A DNA stretch of 64,000 nt from Anaeromyxobacter dehalogenans 2CP-C (GCF_000013385.1 NC_007760.1:3508001-3572000), one strand, 5' to 3'; shown: positions 9,030 to 18,327, counted from the first letter of the stretch. The notes: generated by a model from the letters alone, not told the origin. Numbers and translations are program-made.

Positions 9030-10748
9030 ATGACGGACGGCGCGCCGGGGACGATCGAGGCGAGGCTGCAGGAGCTGACCGAGGCCGTCGAGCGGCTGGA
9101 GCGGCGGGTGGGCGCGCTGGAGGGCCACGCGCCCGCGTCGCGCGGCGCGGCCGCGAGGGCCGGCGCCGGGCCGGCCGGGCGCGGTCCGGCCGGCGAGGCC
9201 GCCGCGCTCGCCGGCGCGCTCCCGCTCGCCGGCCGCAGCTTCCTCGTGCTCGCCGGCGCGTTCGTGCTGCGCGCCGTGACCGACGCCGGCCGGCTGCCGC
9301 CCTGGCTCGGGGTGGCGCTCGGGCTCGCGCTCGCGCTGGCGCTGCTCGCGCTCGCGGACCGGGCCGGGCGCGGCGCCGCCGCGGGCGGGCCGGCCCGCGC
9401 GAGCGCCGTCGCCCACGGCCTCACCGCGGCGCTGGTCGGGTTCCCGCTCGTCTTCGAGGCGGCCACCCGGTTCCGGCTGCTCGACCCCGGCGCGGCGGCG
9501 CTGACGCTCGCGGCGCTCGCCGGCCCGGCGCTGGCGGTCTCGGCGCGGCGTCGGCTGCCGGCGCTCGCGTGGATCGCGGCGCTCGGCGCGCTCGCGACCG
9601 CGCTCGCGCTCGCCGCCGCCTCGGGGCGGTTCGCGCCGGCGACCCTGGTGCTGGTGGCGGTGGGGACGGCCACACTGTGGATGGGCTACGTGCTCGACTG
9701 GTACGGCCCCCGGTGGCCCGTGGCGGTCGCCGCCGATCTGGCGGCCCTGGCGCTCGCGGCGCGCGCCGCCCGCGGGACCGAGGACGCGGGGGCCGCGCTG
9801 CTCGTCCTCGGGATCCTGCTCGCCGCCTACCTCGGCAGCGTCGCCGTCCGCACGCTGATCCTGCAGCGGGCGGTGGTGCCGTTCGAGGTGTTCCAGGCGG
9901 CCGCCGCGCTGGCGGTGGGCCTCGGCGGCGCGGCGCTGCTCGACGCGCGGACGGAGGGCGGCGCGGCGGGGTTCGGCGTGGCGGCGCTCCTGCTCGCCTC
10001 GGGCGCCTACGGCGTCGCGTTCGCGTTCGCCGACCGGCGCGACGCGGCCCGCGCGAACTTCCGCTTCTACGCCGGCGTGGCGCTCCTGCTCGCGCTGTGC
10101 GGCAGCGGGCTCCTCCTCTCCGGCGCCGCGCGGGCCATCGCCTGGGCGGCGCTCGGGCTCGGCGCGGCGCTGCTCGCCCGGCGGCTCCGCCGGGCGACGC
10201 TCGCGGTCCACGCGGCGCTGGCGGCCGCGGCGGCGGCGCTCGCGGGCGGGCTCGTCACCGGGGCCGCGGTGGCGCTGGCCGGACCGGCCGAGCCGCCCGG
10301 GGCGGCGGCGCTGGCGGTGCTCGCGCTGGTCCTCGCCACCGCCTGGCGCTGCGCCGGCGCGGTGGGGCGCGCGACGCGCGCCGAGCGGGCGCCGCAGCTC
10401 GTGCTGGTGGGGGTGGCGGCGGCCGGGCTGTGCGGCGCCGCGGTGGGCCTCGCCGCGCCCGCGCTGGCCGGCTCGCCCGCGGGGCTCTCCGCGGCGCGGA
10501 CCGCGGCGCTCGTCGCGGGGGTGCTCGCGCTGGCGGCGCTGGGCCGCCGGCCGGAGTGGCTGGAGGCCTCCTGGCTCACCTACCCGGTGCTGGGGCTGGC
10601 CGCGCTGCAGCTGCTCGTGGACGCGGTCCCGCACGGCCGGCCGGCCACGCTGGTCCCCGCGTTCGCGCTGTTCGGGCTGGCGCTGCTGGCGGTGCCGCGC
10701 CTCCGCCGCCGCCGCGTCGCGCCCCCCGCGCCGGCCACGGTGCGCTGA
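9030..10748 (+). CDS. Polytopic membrane protein with N-terminal coiled coil (DUF2339-like)
   Basis: The 572-residue product begins with a short coiled coil (EARLQELTEAVERLERRVGALE, roughly residues 10-32), then an Ala/Gly-rich linker, then more than a dozen Ala/Leu-rich membrane segments to near the C-terminus. This layout resembles DUF2339-type membrane proteins of unknown function. The gene lies 21 bp after the NrfD-like gene with a plausible ribosome-binding site (GTGGAGGCGGGCC), so it may be the last gene of the operon. There are no catalytic motifs I can name. Confidence 0.72.
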   Translation: MTDGAPGTIEARLQELTEAVERLERRVGALEGHAPASRGAAARAGAGPAGRGPAGEAAALAGALPLAGRSFLVLAGAFVLRAVTDAGRLPPWLGVALGLALALALLALADRAGRGAAAGGPARASAVAHGLTAALVGFPLVFEAATRFRLLDPGAAALTLAALAGPALAVSARRRLPALAWIAALGALATALALAAASGRFAPATLVLVAVGTATLWMGYVLDWYGPRWPVAVAADLAALALAARAARGTEDAGAALLVLGILLAAYLGSVAVRTLILQRAVVPFEVFQAAAALAVGLGGAALLDARTEGGAAGFGVAALLLASGAYGVAFAFADRRDAARANFRFYAGVALLLALCGSGLLLSGAARAIAWAALGLGAALLARRLRRATLAVHAALAAAAAALAGGLVTGAAVALAGPAEPPGAAALAVLALVLATAWRCAGAVGRATRAERAPQLVLVGVAAAGLCGAAVGLAAPALAGSPAGLSAARTAALVAGVLALAALGRRPEWLEASWLTYPVLGLAALQLLVDAVPHGRPATLVPAFALFGLALLAVPRLRRRRVAPPAPATVR

Positions 10749-10752
10749 CGAC

Positions 10753-10789
10753 AGGGCCGCGGCCCCGGACGCACCGGGACCGCGGCCCT
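10753..10789. terminator. Bidirectional hairpin between convergent genes
   Basis: A 16-bp inverted repeat with one mismatch (AGGGCCGCGGCCCCGG / CCGGGACCGCGGCCCT, loop ACGCA) fills most of the 57-bp gap between the DUF2339-like gene and the octaheme cytochrome gene. The position fits a shared terminator for both transcripts. Confidence 0.7.
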
Positions 10790-10805
10790 CCCCCTCACCT
10801 GCGCG

Positions 10806-13148
10806 TCACGGACAGCCGATCGGCCGGGTCGCCGCGCCCTGGTACAGGTCGCAGACCGGGACGCGCGCGCCCGGCCCGTGGCAATCCGTGCACTCCGAGA
10901 TCGCCTGCGCCTTCGGCGCCACCTCGTGGTTCACGTTCATGAACATCTCGGTGGAGCCCCAGCGCCAGTCCACGCCGCGGACGAGCGCGCGGAAGAGGCG
11001 CACCGGCTGCGTCGAGACCACCGGCGCGGCGGGCGCCGGCAGCGCCGCCTCGTGCCAGCGCAGCGTGTTCGCGTCCACCGCCGTGACCACCTTGATGCCG
11101 GGCGCGAACCCGGCGTCGGGCGTCATCACGTTGTAGCTGCCGGAGGCGAGCCCGTGCCCGGGCGCGTTCACGGTCACGTCGCCGGCGACGTCGCGCGTGG
11201 CCTGGCCGGCGGCGACGGTGACGAGGGCGGGGACCTGCCCCGCGGTGGCCGCGCCGAACGAGACCACGTCGTTCCACATGGCGTCGAGGAACGCGCCGTA
11301 GGTGGCGTGATCGCCGTACCTCGGCCCGGTCGGCGCTGCCGACGTCGCAGGGATGACCGGGATCGACGCGCCCGCGGTGGTCGGATCGGGCTTCAGGCCC
11401 CACAGCGACCACTGGCCGAACACGTGCGGCACGATCGCGAACGAGCCGTCGATCATGACGGGCTGGCGCCCCTCCATGTGCTTGAACGGGGTGATGCGTG
11501 CGCCGGCGTCGCCCAGCCGGGCGGCGGGCTCGGACAGCGCGATGGGCGCGCCGGCCTCCTGCCCGTCGGCGGGGTCGAACGAGGCCAGGGCGCCCGAGAT
11601 GGTGGCGTGGCGGGCGGTGCCGTCGTACCAGCGGTACGCCGGCTTCACGTCCTTCTCCATCACGAACACGCCCTTCTGCCAGTTGTAGTCCACCTCCACC
11701 CCGTCGATGACGGCCTTGGACGTGCCGAAGGCCGCGCTGGCCGGGTTCGTGACGCACGCGTCCACGATGGCCTGCGGCGCGCCGGGGTACCTGCAGTCCT
11801 TGTAGCCGGCCTGCTCCCAGTTCCAGCTCGTCTTCGTGGCGAGCTGCCGCGAGAGGGCGGGCACGTGGCAGGTCTGGCAGGCGACGGTGGCGAGGTGCTT
11901 CGCGGTGTGGATGGGCGCCGTCGGCGCGTGGCAGTCGGCGCAGGCGAGCGGCGCCTCCTCCACCATGGCCACCGAGAGGCCGGTGCCCTTCATGCGGTCG
12001 TGGCGGAAGGCGTCGCCCGCGTGGCAGTCCACGCACAGCGTGGGCGCGCCGGCGCTCGCCGAGCCCATGTGCACGTCCACCTCGGGGCCGGCCGGGACCG
12101 CCAGCGACGAGGCGAGGTCGCCCATCTTCACGTTGTCGCCGCCGCCCGCGTAGAAGTGGCACTTGCCGCAGTTGTCGCGGCCGGGCCGCCGCACCGAGCG
12201 CGCGGCCTGCAGCAGGACGTCGGAGAGCTTCGCGGCGTACTCCGGCGAGCCGGGGGCGACGCAGGTCGGGCCGGCGGCGAGCGGCAGGCACACCTGCGCG
12301 GCGGTGCAGGCCGGGGTGCAGCCGGACACGGGCTTCACCTCGGCGACGCCGAAGTTCTTCTGCGCCTTCACGTAGCTGGTGGCCAGGTCGGCGTGGCAGA
12401 TCAGGCAGTCCACCCGGCCTGCGTCGGGCGCGAGCTGGTAGGCCAGCTTCTTCTGCGCCGGGTCGCCGTAGCCGGCGTGGCACTCGCCGCAGCGCCCCTC
12501 GTTGCTGGGCACCGCCACGCAGAAGTCGTTGATGAGCCCCTTCTTGCCGATGGTCCCGTCGTCCACCGGGTTGCCGGCGGCGTCGCGGAGGCCCGGCGTC
12601 GGGCCGGCCCAGCGGAAGTGGGCGGAGGCCAGCATCTCCTGGCCGGCGCCGGCGTGGCAGGTGAGGCACTCGGCGGTCACCTCCTCACCCTTCGTGAACG
12701 GGCCGGTGAGCCAGGCCGCGTGGATGTTCGTGACCTCGCAGCGCAGCGCGGTGGCGTTCCAGGACTGGCCCGGGCCGCAGAGGGAGGCGGTGGCCTCGCA
12801 GCGCCGAGCGCCCGCGTTCCACGCCTGCCCGGCGCCGCAGACGCCCACGCAGGCGGCGGTGCCGCCGGACGCGATGCACACCTGGTCCTGCGCGCAACCG
12901 CCGGCGCAGGCGCTGGAGAGGAGCGGCACGCAGGTCGCCGACGCGCCGGCGCCCTGGCACACGGTCCCGGCGCCGCAGGCGGGGCTGCACGCCTCGACCG
13001 CGACGCACGCGCCGCCCACGCAGGCGGCGCCCTCGCCGCAGAAGTCCTGGCACTTCTTGTCGTCGCTCGACGAGCAGGCGCCCAGCCCGGCGGCCGCGGC
13101 GAGCGCGGCGGCCAGGGCGAGGCCCTGGATGGAAACGGTTCGGATCAA
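10806..13148 (-). CDS. Octaheme c-type cytochrome lipoprotein, tetrathionate reductase family
   Basis: The start is taken as TTG at 13148, which follows GAGGAG by six bases and gives a typical lipoprotein signal ending in LGAC (Cys25). The frame is open to 13292 but that part is poor. Residues 33-140 are Cys-rich with little-EGF-like repeats. From about residue 145 the sequence follows the octaheme tetrathionate-reductase family: eight CxxCH sites (CLTCH, CGECH, CLICH, CGKCH, CVDCH, CADCH, CQTCH, CTDCH) plus conserved blocks such as CHFYAGGGDNVKMGDL, KTSWNWEQAG and VKPAYRWYDG. The family reduces tetrathionate, nitrite or hydroxylamine in vitro. A sigma-54 promoter lies upstream. The lipid anchor plus adapter is unusual for this enzyme type. 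Confidence 0.93.
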   Translation of the reverse strand: MIRTVSIQGLALAAALAAAAGLGACSSSDDKKCQDFCGEGAACVGGACVAVEACSPACGAGTVCQGAGASATCVPLLSSACAGGCAQDQVCIASGGTAACVGVCGAGQAWNAGARRCEATASLCGPGQSWNATALRCEVTNIHAAWLTGPFTKGEEVTAECLTCHAGAGQEMLASAHFRWAGPTPGLRDAAGNPVDDGTIGKKGLINDFCVAVPSNEGRCGECHAGYGDPAQKKLAYQLAPDAGRVDCLICHADLATSYVKAQKNFGVAEVKPVSGCTPACTAAQVCLPLAAGPTCVAPGSPEYAAKLSDVLLQAARSVRRPGRDNCGKCHFYAGGGDNVKMGDLASSLAVPAGPEVDVHMGSASAGAPTLCVDCHAGDAFRHDRMKGTGLSVAMVEEAPLACADCHAPTAPIHTAKHLATVACQTCHVPALSRQLATKTSWNWEQAGYKDCRYPGAPQAIVDACVTNPASAAFGTSKAVIDGVEVDYNWQKGVFVMEKDVKPAYRWYDGTARHATISGALASFDPADGQEAGAPIALSEPAARLGDAGARITPFKHMEGRQPVMIDGSFAIVPHVFGQWSLWGLKPDPTTAGASIPVIPATSAAPTGPRYGDHATYGAFLDAMWNDVVSFGAATAGQVPALVTVAAGQATRDVAGDVTVNAPGHGLASGSYNVMTPDAGFAPGIKVVTAVDANTLRWHEAALPAPAAPVVSTQPVRLFRALVRGVDWRWGSTEMFMNVNHEVAPKAQAISECTDCHGPGARVPVCDLYQGAATRPIGCP

Positions 13149-13226
13149 GACGTTCTCCTCGGAACGGGGTTCACCGCCGGTGGCGGCGCGCCGCGCGCCC
13201 GGGGGCGGACGGCGTGGGGCCGGTGA

Positions 13227-13242
13227 GCAACGCGCGTGCCCC
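13227..13242 (-). promoter_or_regulatory. Sigma-54 (-24/-12) promoter of the octaheme gene
   Basis: On the minus strand the sequence reads GGGGCACGCGCGTTGC. It matches the sigma-54 consensus TGGCACG-N4-TTGC in all positions except the leading T, with the invariant GG and GC at the correct spacing. The predicted start of transcription is about 65 bp upstream of the TTG start codon. The divergent neighbour encodes a sigma-54 activator with GAFTGA. Confidence 0.8.
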
Positions 13243-13337
13243 GCCGGGGGCCGCGCCGCGCCCTGCGCGCTTCCGTCCACGTCCCGAGGCATCGCGGGCG
13301 GATGGCGTCCCCGCCGGCGGGAGGCCGGCGCGCCGGG

Positions 13338-13353
13338 CGTTCACGCGTGAACG
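13338..13353. promoter_or_regulatory. 16-bp palindromic activator site (GTTCAC-2-GTGAAC)
   Basis: CGTTCACGCGTGAACG is a perfect palindrome about 100 bp upstream of the sigma-54 promoter, the usual distance for an enhancer-binding protein. Two more copies of the same half-sites lie in the same spacer. This site is the best candidate upstream activating sequence. Confidence 0.6.
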
Positions 13354-13363
13354 TTCGCCGTCT

Positions 13364-13387
13364 CGTTCACGCCGGCGCCGGTGAACG
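13364..13387. promoter_or_regulatory. Second GTTCAC/GTGAAC pair, 10-bp spacer
   Basis: The half-sites CGTTCAC (13364-13370) and GTGAACG (13381-13387) are separated by ten bases, one helical turn from the closest-packed version. They lie 10 bp from the 16-bp palindrome and may support cooperative binding of the divergent sigma-54 regulator. Confidence 0.45.
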
Positions 13388-13496
13388 CCTGCCGCCGCGC
13401 CCGGCCCGCCGTCCGGAAGCCCGCGAGATCCGGCCGTGCGGCGATCCGCCGCAGCCCTGCGCGGAACCCACGCCGGCGCGCGCGGCTCCGACCTGG

Positions 13497-13510
13497 CGTT
13501 CACGTGAACG
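13497..13510. promoter_or_regulatory. Third palindrome (GTTCACGTGAAC) at the regulator's ribosome-binding site
   Basis: CGTTCACGTGAACG is a perfect 14-bp palindrome ending two bases before the GGAGGAG ribosome-binding site of the regulator gene. Occupation here would block expression of the regulator, suggesting negative autoregulation. Confidence 0.5.
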
Positions 13511-13521
13511 CCGGAGGAGAC

Positions 13522-14892
<1,371 letters not shown>

Positions 14893-15043
14893 GCCCTCCG
14901 GCATCCGCCCGCCCGGCGCCGCCAAGTGCCCGATCTCCCGGGCCGCCCGACCATGCGTCATGCGCCGGATGGCGCCCGCGCGCGCGGCCGTCCAACGTGA
15001 CCCTCGCCCCGGGCCGGTCCGGGCTGCGCGACGGAGGTTCACG

Positions 15044-15658
15044 ATGCGGAAGGATGCGATCGCGGTGGGGACGTGTGTGCTGCTGCTCGCGGGAGGGGCG
15101 CTCGCCGCCGAGCCCTCCCCCACGCAGGCGAACCTCCAGACGGCGTACCAGCGCGATCTCGACGCGCACGCGCGCTACCAGGCGTTCGCCGTCGCCGCCG
15201 ATCGCGAGGGCTACGCCGGCGCGGCGGCCCTGTTCCGGGCGGCCGCGCGTTCCGAGCAGATCCGGGCGGAGCAGCACGCCGCCGCGCTCCGTCACCTGGG
15301 CGGGTCGGTGACGACGGCGGCGTCCGCGGTGGGGACGGTGCGAGACACCCCGTTCAACCTTCGCGCGATGCTGTCGCACGAGAGCGCCGAGCGGTTCGGG
15401 TCCTACCCGCGCGCCGTCCGGCAGGCGCGCCGCGAAGGCCTGGCGGAGGCGGCGCTCGGCTTCACGCTGGCGCACGCGGTCGAGCGGGAGATGGTCGTGC
15501 TGTACCAGGAGGCGGTGGGGCGGCTCGACGCCCTGCGCGCGCCGGGCGAGCCGTTCCACGTCTGCCGCACGTGCGGGCACGTGGCGCGAGGCGCCCGGCC
15601 GCCGGAGACGTGCCCGGTGTCGCTCTCGCCGTCCGAGGCGTTCGAGCGCGTCCCGTAG
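15044..15658 (+). CDS. Exported rubrerythrin-like protein with degenerate metal sites
   Basis: The ATG at 15044 follows ACGGAGG and begins a cleavable signal peptide (through ALAA, about residue 22). Residues 28-165 align with the ferritin-like helical bundle of rubrerythrin. The C-terminus has a rubredoxin-like knuckle (CRTCGH and CPVS). However, the usual E-x-x-H iron ligands read E-Q-I-R and E-R-E-M, and the fourth rubredoxin Cys is Ser. Normal rubrerythrins are cytoplasmic peroxidases. This one is predicted to be periplasmic and may not bind iron in the usual way. It lies 151 bp after the sigma-54 regulator gene. Confidence 0.75.
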   Translation: MRKDAIAVGTCVLLLAGGALAAEPSPTQANLQTAYQRDLDAHARYQAFAVAADREGYAGAAALFRAAARSEQIRAEQHAAALRHLGGSVTTAASAVGTVRDTPFNLRAMLSHESAERFGSYPRAVRQARREGLAEAALGFTLAHAVEREMVVLYQEAVGRLDALRAPGEPFHVCRTCGHVARGARPPETCPVSLSPSEAFERVP

Positions 15659-15683
15659 CGCACGCCGCAGGGCGCGCGCGGCT

Positions 15684-15920
15684 TCAGGCGGCGAGCGGGA
15701 CCCGCGGCGGCTGGAGGTCGCCGGGGTCCACCCCGACGAGCTCGCCCGCCTCCTCCGGCGTGAGGCAGCGCTCGGCGACGAGCATGCGCCCGGCGAGCGC
15801 CCGGGCGGCGCGAGCCCGGCGCGCGTCGCGCACCAGCAGCGACGCGTGGAGCGCGCGGCGCGCGTCGGCCGGGATGGCACTTTCGACCAGCAACATGGGA
15901 ACGAGGGACCAGGTGTTCAT
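15684..15920 (-). CDS. Small hypothetical protein (78 aa)
   Basis: The ATG at 15920 is preceded by AGGGG at a suitable distance; the frame also opens with a GTG at 15926. The product is Ala/Arg/Leu-rich and probably helical, with a short hydrophobic start (NTWSLVPMLLVES) and a C-terminal part LTPEEAGELVGVDPGDLQPP. I recognise no family. It is convergent with the rubrerythrin-like gene. Upstream lies an AT-richer stretch with a 6-2-6 inverted repeat that may control it. Confidence 0.5.
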   Translation of the reverse strand: MNTWSLVPMLLVESAIPADARRALHASLLVRDARRARAARALAGRMLVAERCLTPEEAGELVGVDPGDLQPPRVPLAA

Positions 15921-15940
15921 CGGCACCCCTGGCTCTTAAT

Positions 15941-15954
15941 TCGACGTTCGTCGA
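15941..15954. promoter_or_regulatory. Inverted repeat TCGACG-TT-CGTCGA (possible ArsR-family operator)
   Basis: The perfect 6-2-6 inverted repeat sits in an unusually AT-rich patch about 20 bp upstream of the small gene's ATG. The half-site CGTCGAT recurs at 16368-16374 in front of arsR. This makes the nearby ArsR-family regulator a candidate binder. Confidence 0.4.
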
Positions 15955-16007
15955 TTTTCACCCCGAAAGCGGACGCGGCCGGCGAATCCGCGATCGACGC
16001 CCGGCGA

Positions 16008-16340
16008 TCAGGCGCCGCGCGCCCGGGATTCCGCGGGCTTGCGCGGTGGCGGGGGCGCGAGCGTGCGCGCCCTCAGCGCCTCCAGGTACGCCTCCATCAC
16101 GTCGCGCCGGAGCCGGAAGTACGCGAAGTGCCCCTCGCGGCGCCGCTCGAGGAGCTGCGCGCCGACCAGCTCCTTCAGGTGGTGCGAGACGGTGGACTGG
16201 CAGAGGGCGACGCCCTCCACCAGCTGGGCGCACGCCACCTCGCCCTCGACGGCGGCGCGGCGGAGGATCTCGCAGCGCTGCGGGTCGGCGAGCGCCCGCG
16301 CGATGCTGCAGAACTCGTCGTCGGTGAGCTGGACCGGCAT
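16008..16340 (-). CDS. ArsR-family winged-helix transcriptional regulator
   Basis: The start at 16340 gives 110 residues; the same frame runs further upstream through the divergent promoter region and is not expected to be coding. The core fits ArsR/SmtB: a LADPQRCEILRRA helix, CQSTVSHHLKELVGAQLLERRREGHFAYFRLR for the recognition helix and wing. Cys residues are present (C11 region, A-C-A-Q, L-C-Q-S) but there is no canonical ELCVCDL metal site, so the signal is uncertain. It is divergent from a quinone-reductase-like gene, the usual arrangement for local repression. Confidence 0.88.
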   Translation of the reverse strand: MPVQLTDDEFCSIARALADPQRCEILRRAAVEGEVACAQLVEGVALCQSTVSHHLKELVGAQLLERRREGHFAYFRLRRDVMEAYLEALRARTLAPPPPRKPAESRARGA

Positions 16341-16358
16341 GGACGCTCCTGGCGGGCC

Positions 16359-16374
16359 TTCGATAGCCGTCGAT
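16359..16374. promoter_or_regulatory. Possible operator between arsR and the quinone-reductase-like gene
   Basis: TTCGAT (16359-16364) and CGTCGAT (16368-16374) lie about 20 bp upstream of the arsR start. The second element repeats the arm of the inverted repeat at 15941-15954. Together they suggest one regulator acting on three genes, but the match is short. Confidence 0.3.
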
Positions 16375-16478
16375 GCGTGCCGCGTCAAGGGCGGCCGCTC
16401 CCGGCCGGGCGAACCGGGCCGCCGCCGGGTATGCATTGCCGCGGTTCCCGGGCGCCTCGCGCCCGAAGGAGAGATCCC

Positions 16479-17342
16479 GTGATCGCCGTCACCGCCGCCT
16501 CCGGACACCTCGGCCGCCGGGCCGTCGAGGCCCTGCTGAAGCGCGTCCCCGCCGCCGGGCTCGTCGCCCTGGTCCGCCACCCGGGGCGGGCGGGCGACCT
16601 CGCCGCCCTCGGGCTACAGGTCCGCAAGGGCGACTACGACCGCCCCGACACGCTCGCGCCCGCGCTCGCCGGCGTCGAGAAGCTGCTGTTCATCTCCGGC
16701 AGCGAGGTCGGCCGCCGGCTGCCGCAGCACCGCGCGGTGGTGGACGCCGCCCGGCGCGCCGGCGTGCGGCTGGTCGCGTACACGAGCATCCTGCACGCGG
16801 ACACCTCGCGCGTGATGCTCGCCGTCGAGCACCGCGAGACCGAGGCCATGCTCCGCGCCTCGGGGCTGCCGTACGTCCTGCTCCGGAACGGCTGGTACCT
16901 CGAGAACTACACCGAGCACCTCGGGCCGGCGCTGGCGAACGGCGCGATCGCGGGCAGCGCCGGAAACGGCCGGATCGCCGCCGCGGCGCGGGCCGACTAC
17001 GCCGAGGCCGCGGCCGCGGTGCTCACCGGCACCGGCCACGAGCACCGCGTCTACGAGCTCGCCGGCGCGCCGTTCACCATGGCCGACCTCGCCGCGGAGG
17101 TCTCGCGCCAGGCCGGCAAGCCCGTCGCCTACCGCGACCTGCCGCCGGCCGACTACCGGGCGGTGCTGGTCGGCGCCGGCATCCCGGGCCCGTACGCCGA
17201 CGCGCTGGTGGACGCGGACCTGGGCGTCGCCCGGGGCGAGCTCGACGACGCGAGCGGGGACCTCGAGCGGCTCATCGGCCGGCCGAGCACCCCGCTCGCG
17301 AGCGCGGTGGCGGCGGCGCTGGCGGCCCTGCCCGCCGCGTAG
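16479..17342 (+). CDS. NmrA-type NAD(P)H:quinone oxidoreductase (QorB-like)
   Basis: The GTG at 16479 is preceded by AAGGAG and gives 287 residues beginning MIAVTAASGHLGRR, a Rossmann motif. NmrA/HSCARG-family features follow, including YTSIL, EHRETEAML and RNGWYLENY, the last typical of type 2 quinone oxidoreductases such as E. coli QorB. The family uses NADPH to reduce quinones or senses NADPH. The divergent ArsR regulator suggests induction by a quinone, electrophile or redox stress. The gene is convergent with the aldo/keto reductase two bases downstream. Confidence 0.85.
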   Translation: MIAVTAASGHLGRRAVEALLKRVPAAGLVALVRHPGRAGDLAALGLQVRKGDYDRPDTLAPALAGVEKLLFISGSEVGRRLPQHRAVVDAARRAGVRLVAYTSILHADTSRVMLAVEHRETEAMLRASGLPYVLLRNGWYLENYTEHLGPALANGAIAGSAGNGRIAAAARADYAEAAAAVLTGTGHEHRVYELAGAPFTMADLAAEVSRQAGKPVAYRDLPPADYRAVLVGAGIPGPYADALVDADLGVARGELDDASGDLERLIGRPSTPLASAVAAALAALPAA

Positions 17343-17343
17343 C

Positions 17344-18327
17344 CTACGTCCACGCGAGCGTGGCGCGGCGGGCCCAGTAGCGCGCCGGCGGCTCGACCAG
17401 CGCGGCGAGCCGCTCCTGGGCCTCGCCGCTCGGCCGCAGCTCGACGGCGTGCAGGTTGGAGCGGAGCTGGTCCACGGTGGCGGCGCCCAGCAGCACGAGG
17501 TCCGCCCACGGGCGGGCGAGCGCGGCCGCGAGGGCGAGCGCGTCCGGCGTGGTCCCGGCCTCGCGCGCCACGCGCGCGAGCGGCCCGTCCGCCCCGGCGT
17601 CGCCGCGCGGCCCGAGCCGCCCGTTCGCGAGCGGCTCCTTCACGATCACCAGGCGGCCCGACGCGTGCGCCTCCCCCAGCACCGCCTCGCAGGAGCGCTC
17701 GAGCAGGTTCCAGGTGGCCTGGATCGAGGTGAACAGCGGGCGGCCGCCGCGCTCGACGCCGAGCGCGCGCGCCGCCGCCTCGGCCTGCCCCGGGCCGCTC
17801 ACCGTCACCCCGATGCGCAGCCCGCCGTCGCGCAGCCGGGCCAGCTCGTCCAGCACCGCGCCGTCGCCGAGCACCGGGCCGTCCGCGGTCACCGAGTGGA
17901 TCTGGTACAGCGAGAGCAGCGGGCCGAGCGCCTCGACCGACTCGGCGTGCTGGCGCCGCAGCGCCTCGAGCGAGTGGTCCTTCACCTCGTGCTTCTCGGC
18001 GTCCACCCGCCAGCCGCCCACGTAGCGGTAGCCCCACTTCGACGAGACGGTCAGGTCCGCGGGGCCGAGCCCGCGGGCGTCCGCCCAGGCGCGCAGGAAC
18101 GCCTCGCCGGCGCCGTAGGAGCGGGCCGCGTCGAGGTGGCGGATCCCCGCGTCGTACGCCGCGTCGAGCACCGCGTGCGCGTGGCGGCGGAGCTGCTCGG
18201 GCGAGCGGCCCCCGGGGAAGTCGGCGCCGTGTCCGATGGTGTGGTAGGCGGGGCGGCCCAGCGCGGCCATCCCCAGCCCGAGCCGGCGAACGGCGTGCGC
18301 CGTCCGCGGGGGTTGCGGGAGCTCCAT
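17344..18327 (-). CDS. Aldo/keto reductase
   Basis: The 327-residue protein has the (beta/alpha)8 aldo/keto reductase pattern, with the catalytic tetrad recognisable in order: Asp and Tyr in LDAARSYG, Lys in SSKWGY and His in YQIHS. The GxxxLG start motif appears as LGLGMAALG. It should reduce carbonyls with NADPH in the cytoplasm; the substrate is unknown. It follows the deoxyhypusine-synthase-like gene by 48 bp with a hairpin between, so it is probably transcribed separately. Confidence 0.88.
   Translation of the reverse strand: MELPQPPRTAHAVRRLGLGMAALGRPAYHTIGHGADFPGGRSPEQLRRHAHAVLDAAYDAGIRHLDAARSYGAGEAFLRAWADARGLGPADLTVSSKWGYRYVGGWRVDAEKHEVKDHSLEALRRQHAESVEALGPLLSLYQIHSVTADGPVLGDGAVLDELARLRDGGLRIGVTVSGPGQAEAAARALGVERGGRPLFTSIQATWNLLERSCEAVLGEAHASGRLVIVKEPLANGRLGPRGDAGADGPLARVAREAGTTPDALALAAALARPWADLVLLGAATVDQLRSNLHAVELRPSGEAQERLAALVEPPARYWARRATLAWT

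Noticed and set aside
7734..10634. Minus-strand open frame of 966 codons opposite the NrfD-like operon
   Set aside because: The composition is almost only Arg, Glu, Gly, Ala and His. The opposite strand encodes recognisable proteins with ribosome-binding sites.
13381..13521. N-terminal extension of the sigma-54 regulator
   Set aside because: It would translate through two operator-like sites. The GTG at 13522 has a much better ribosome-binding site and begins at the PAS domain.
15038..15043. Extra GTTCAC half-site before the rubrerythrin-like gene
   Set aside because: It is a single half-site without a partner and part of the normal spacing to the start codon; not enough to claim control by the sigma-54 regulator.
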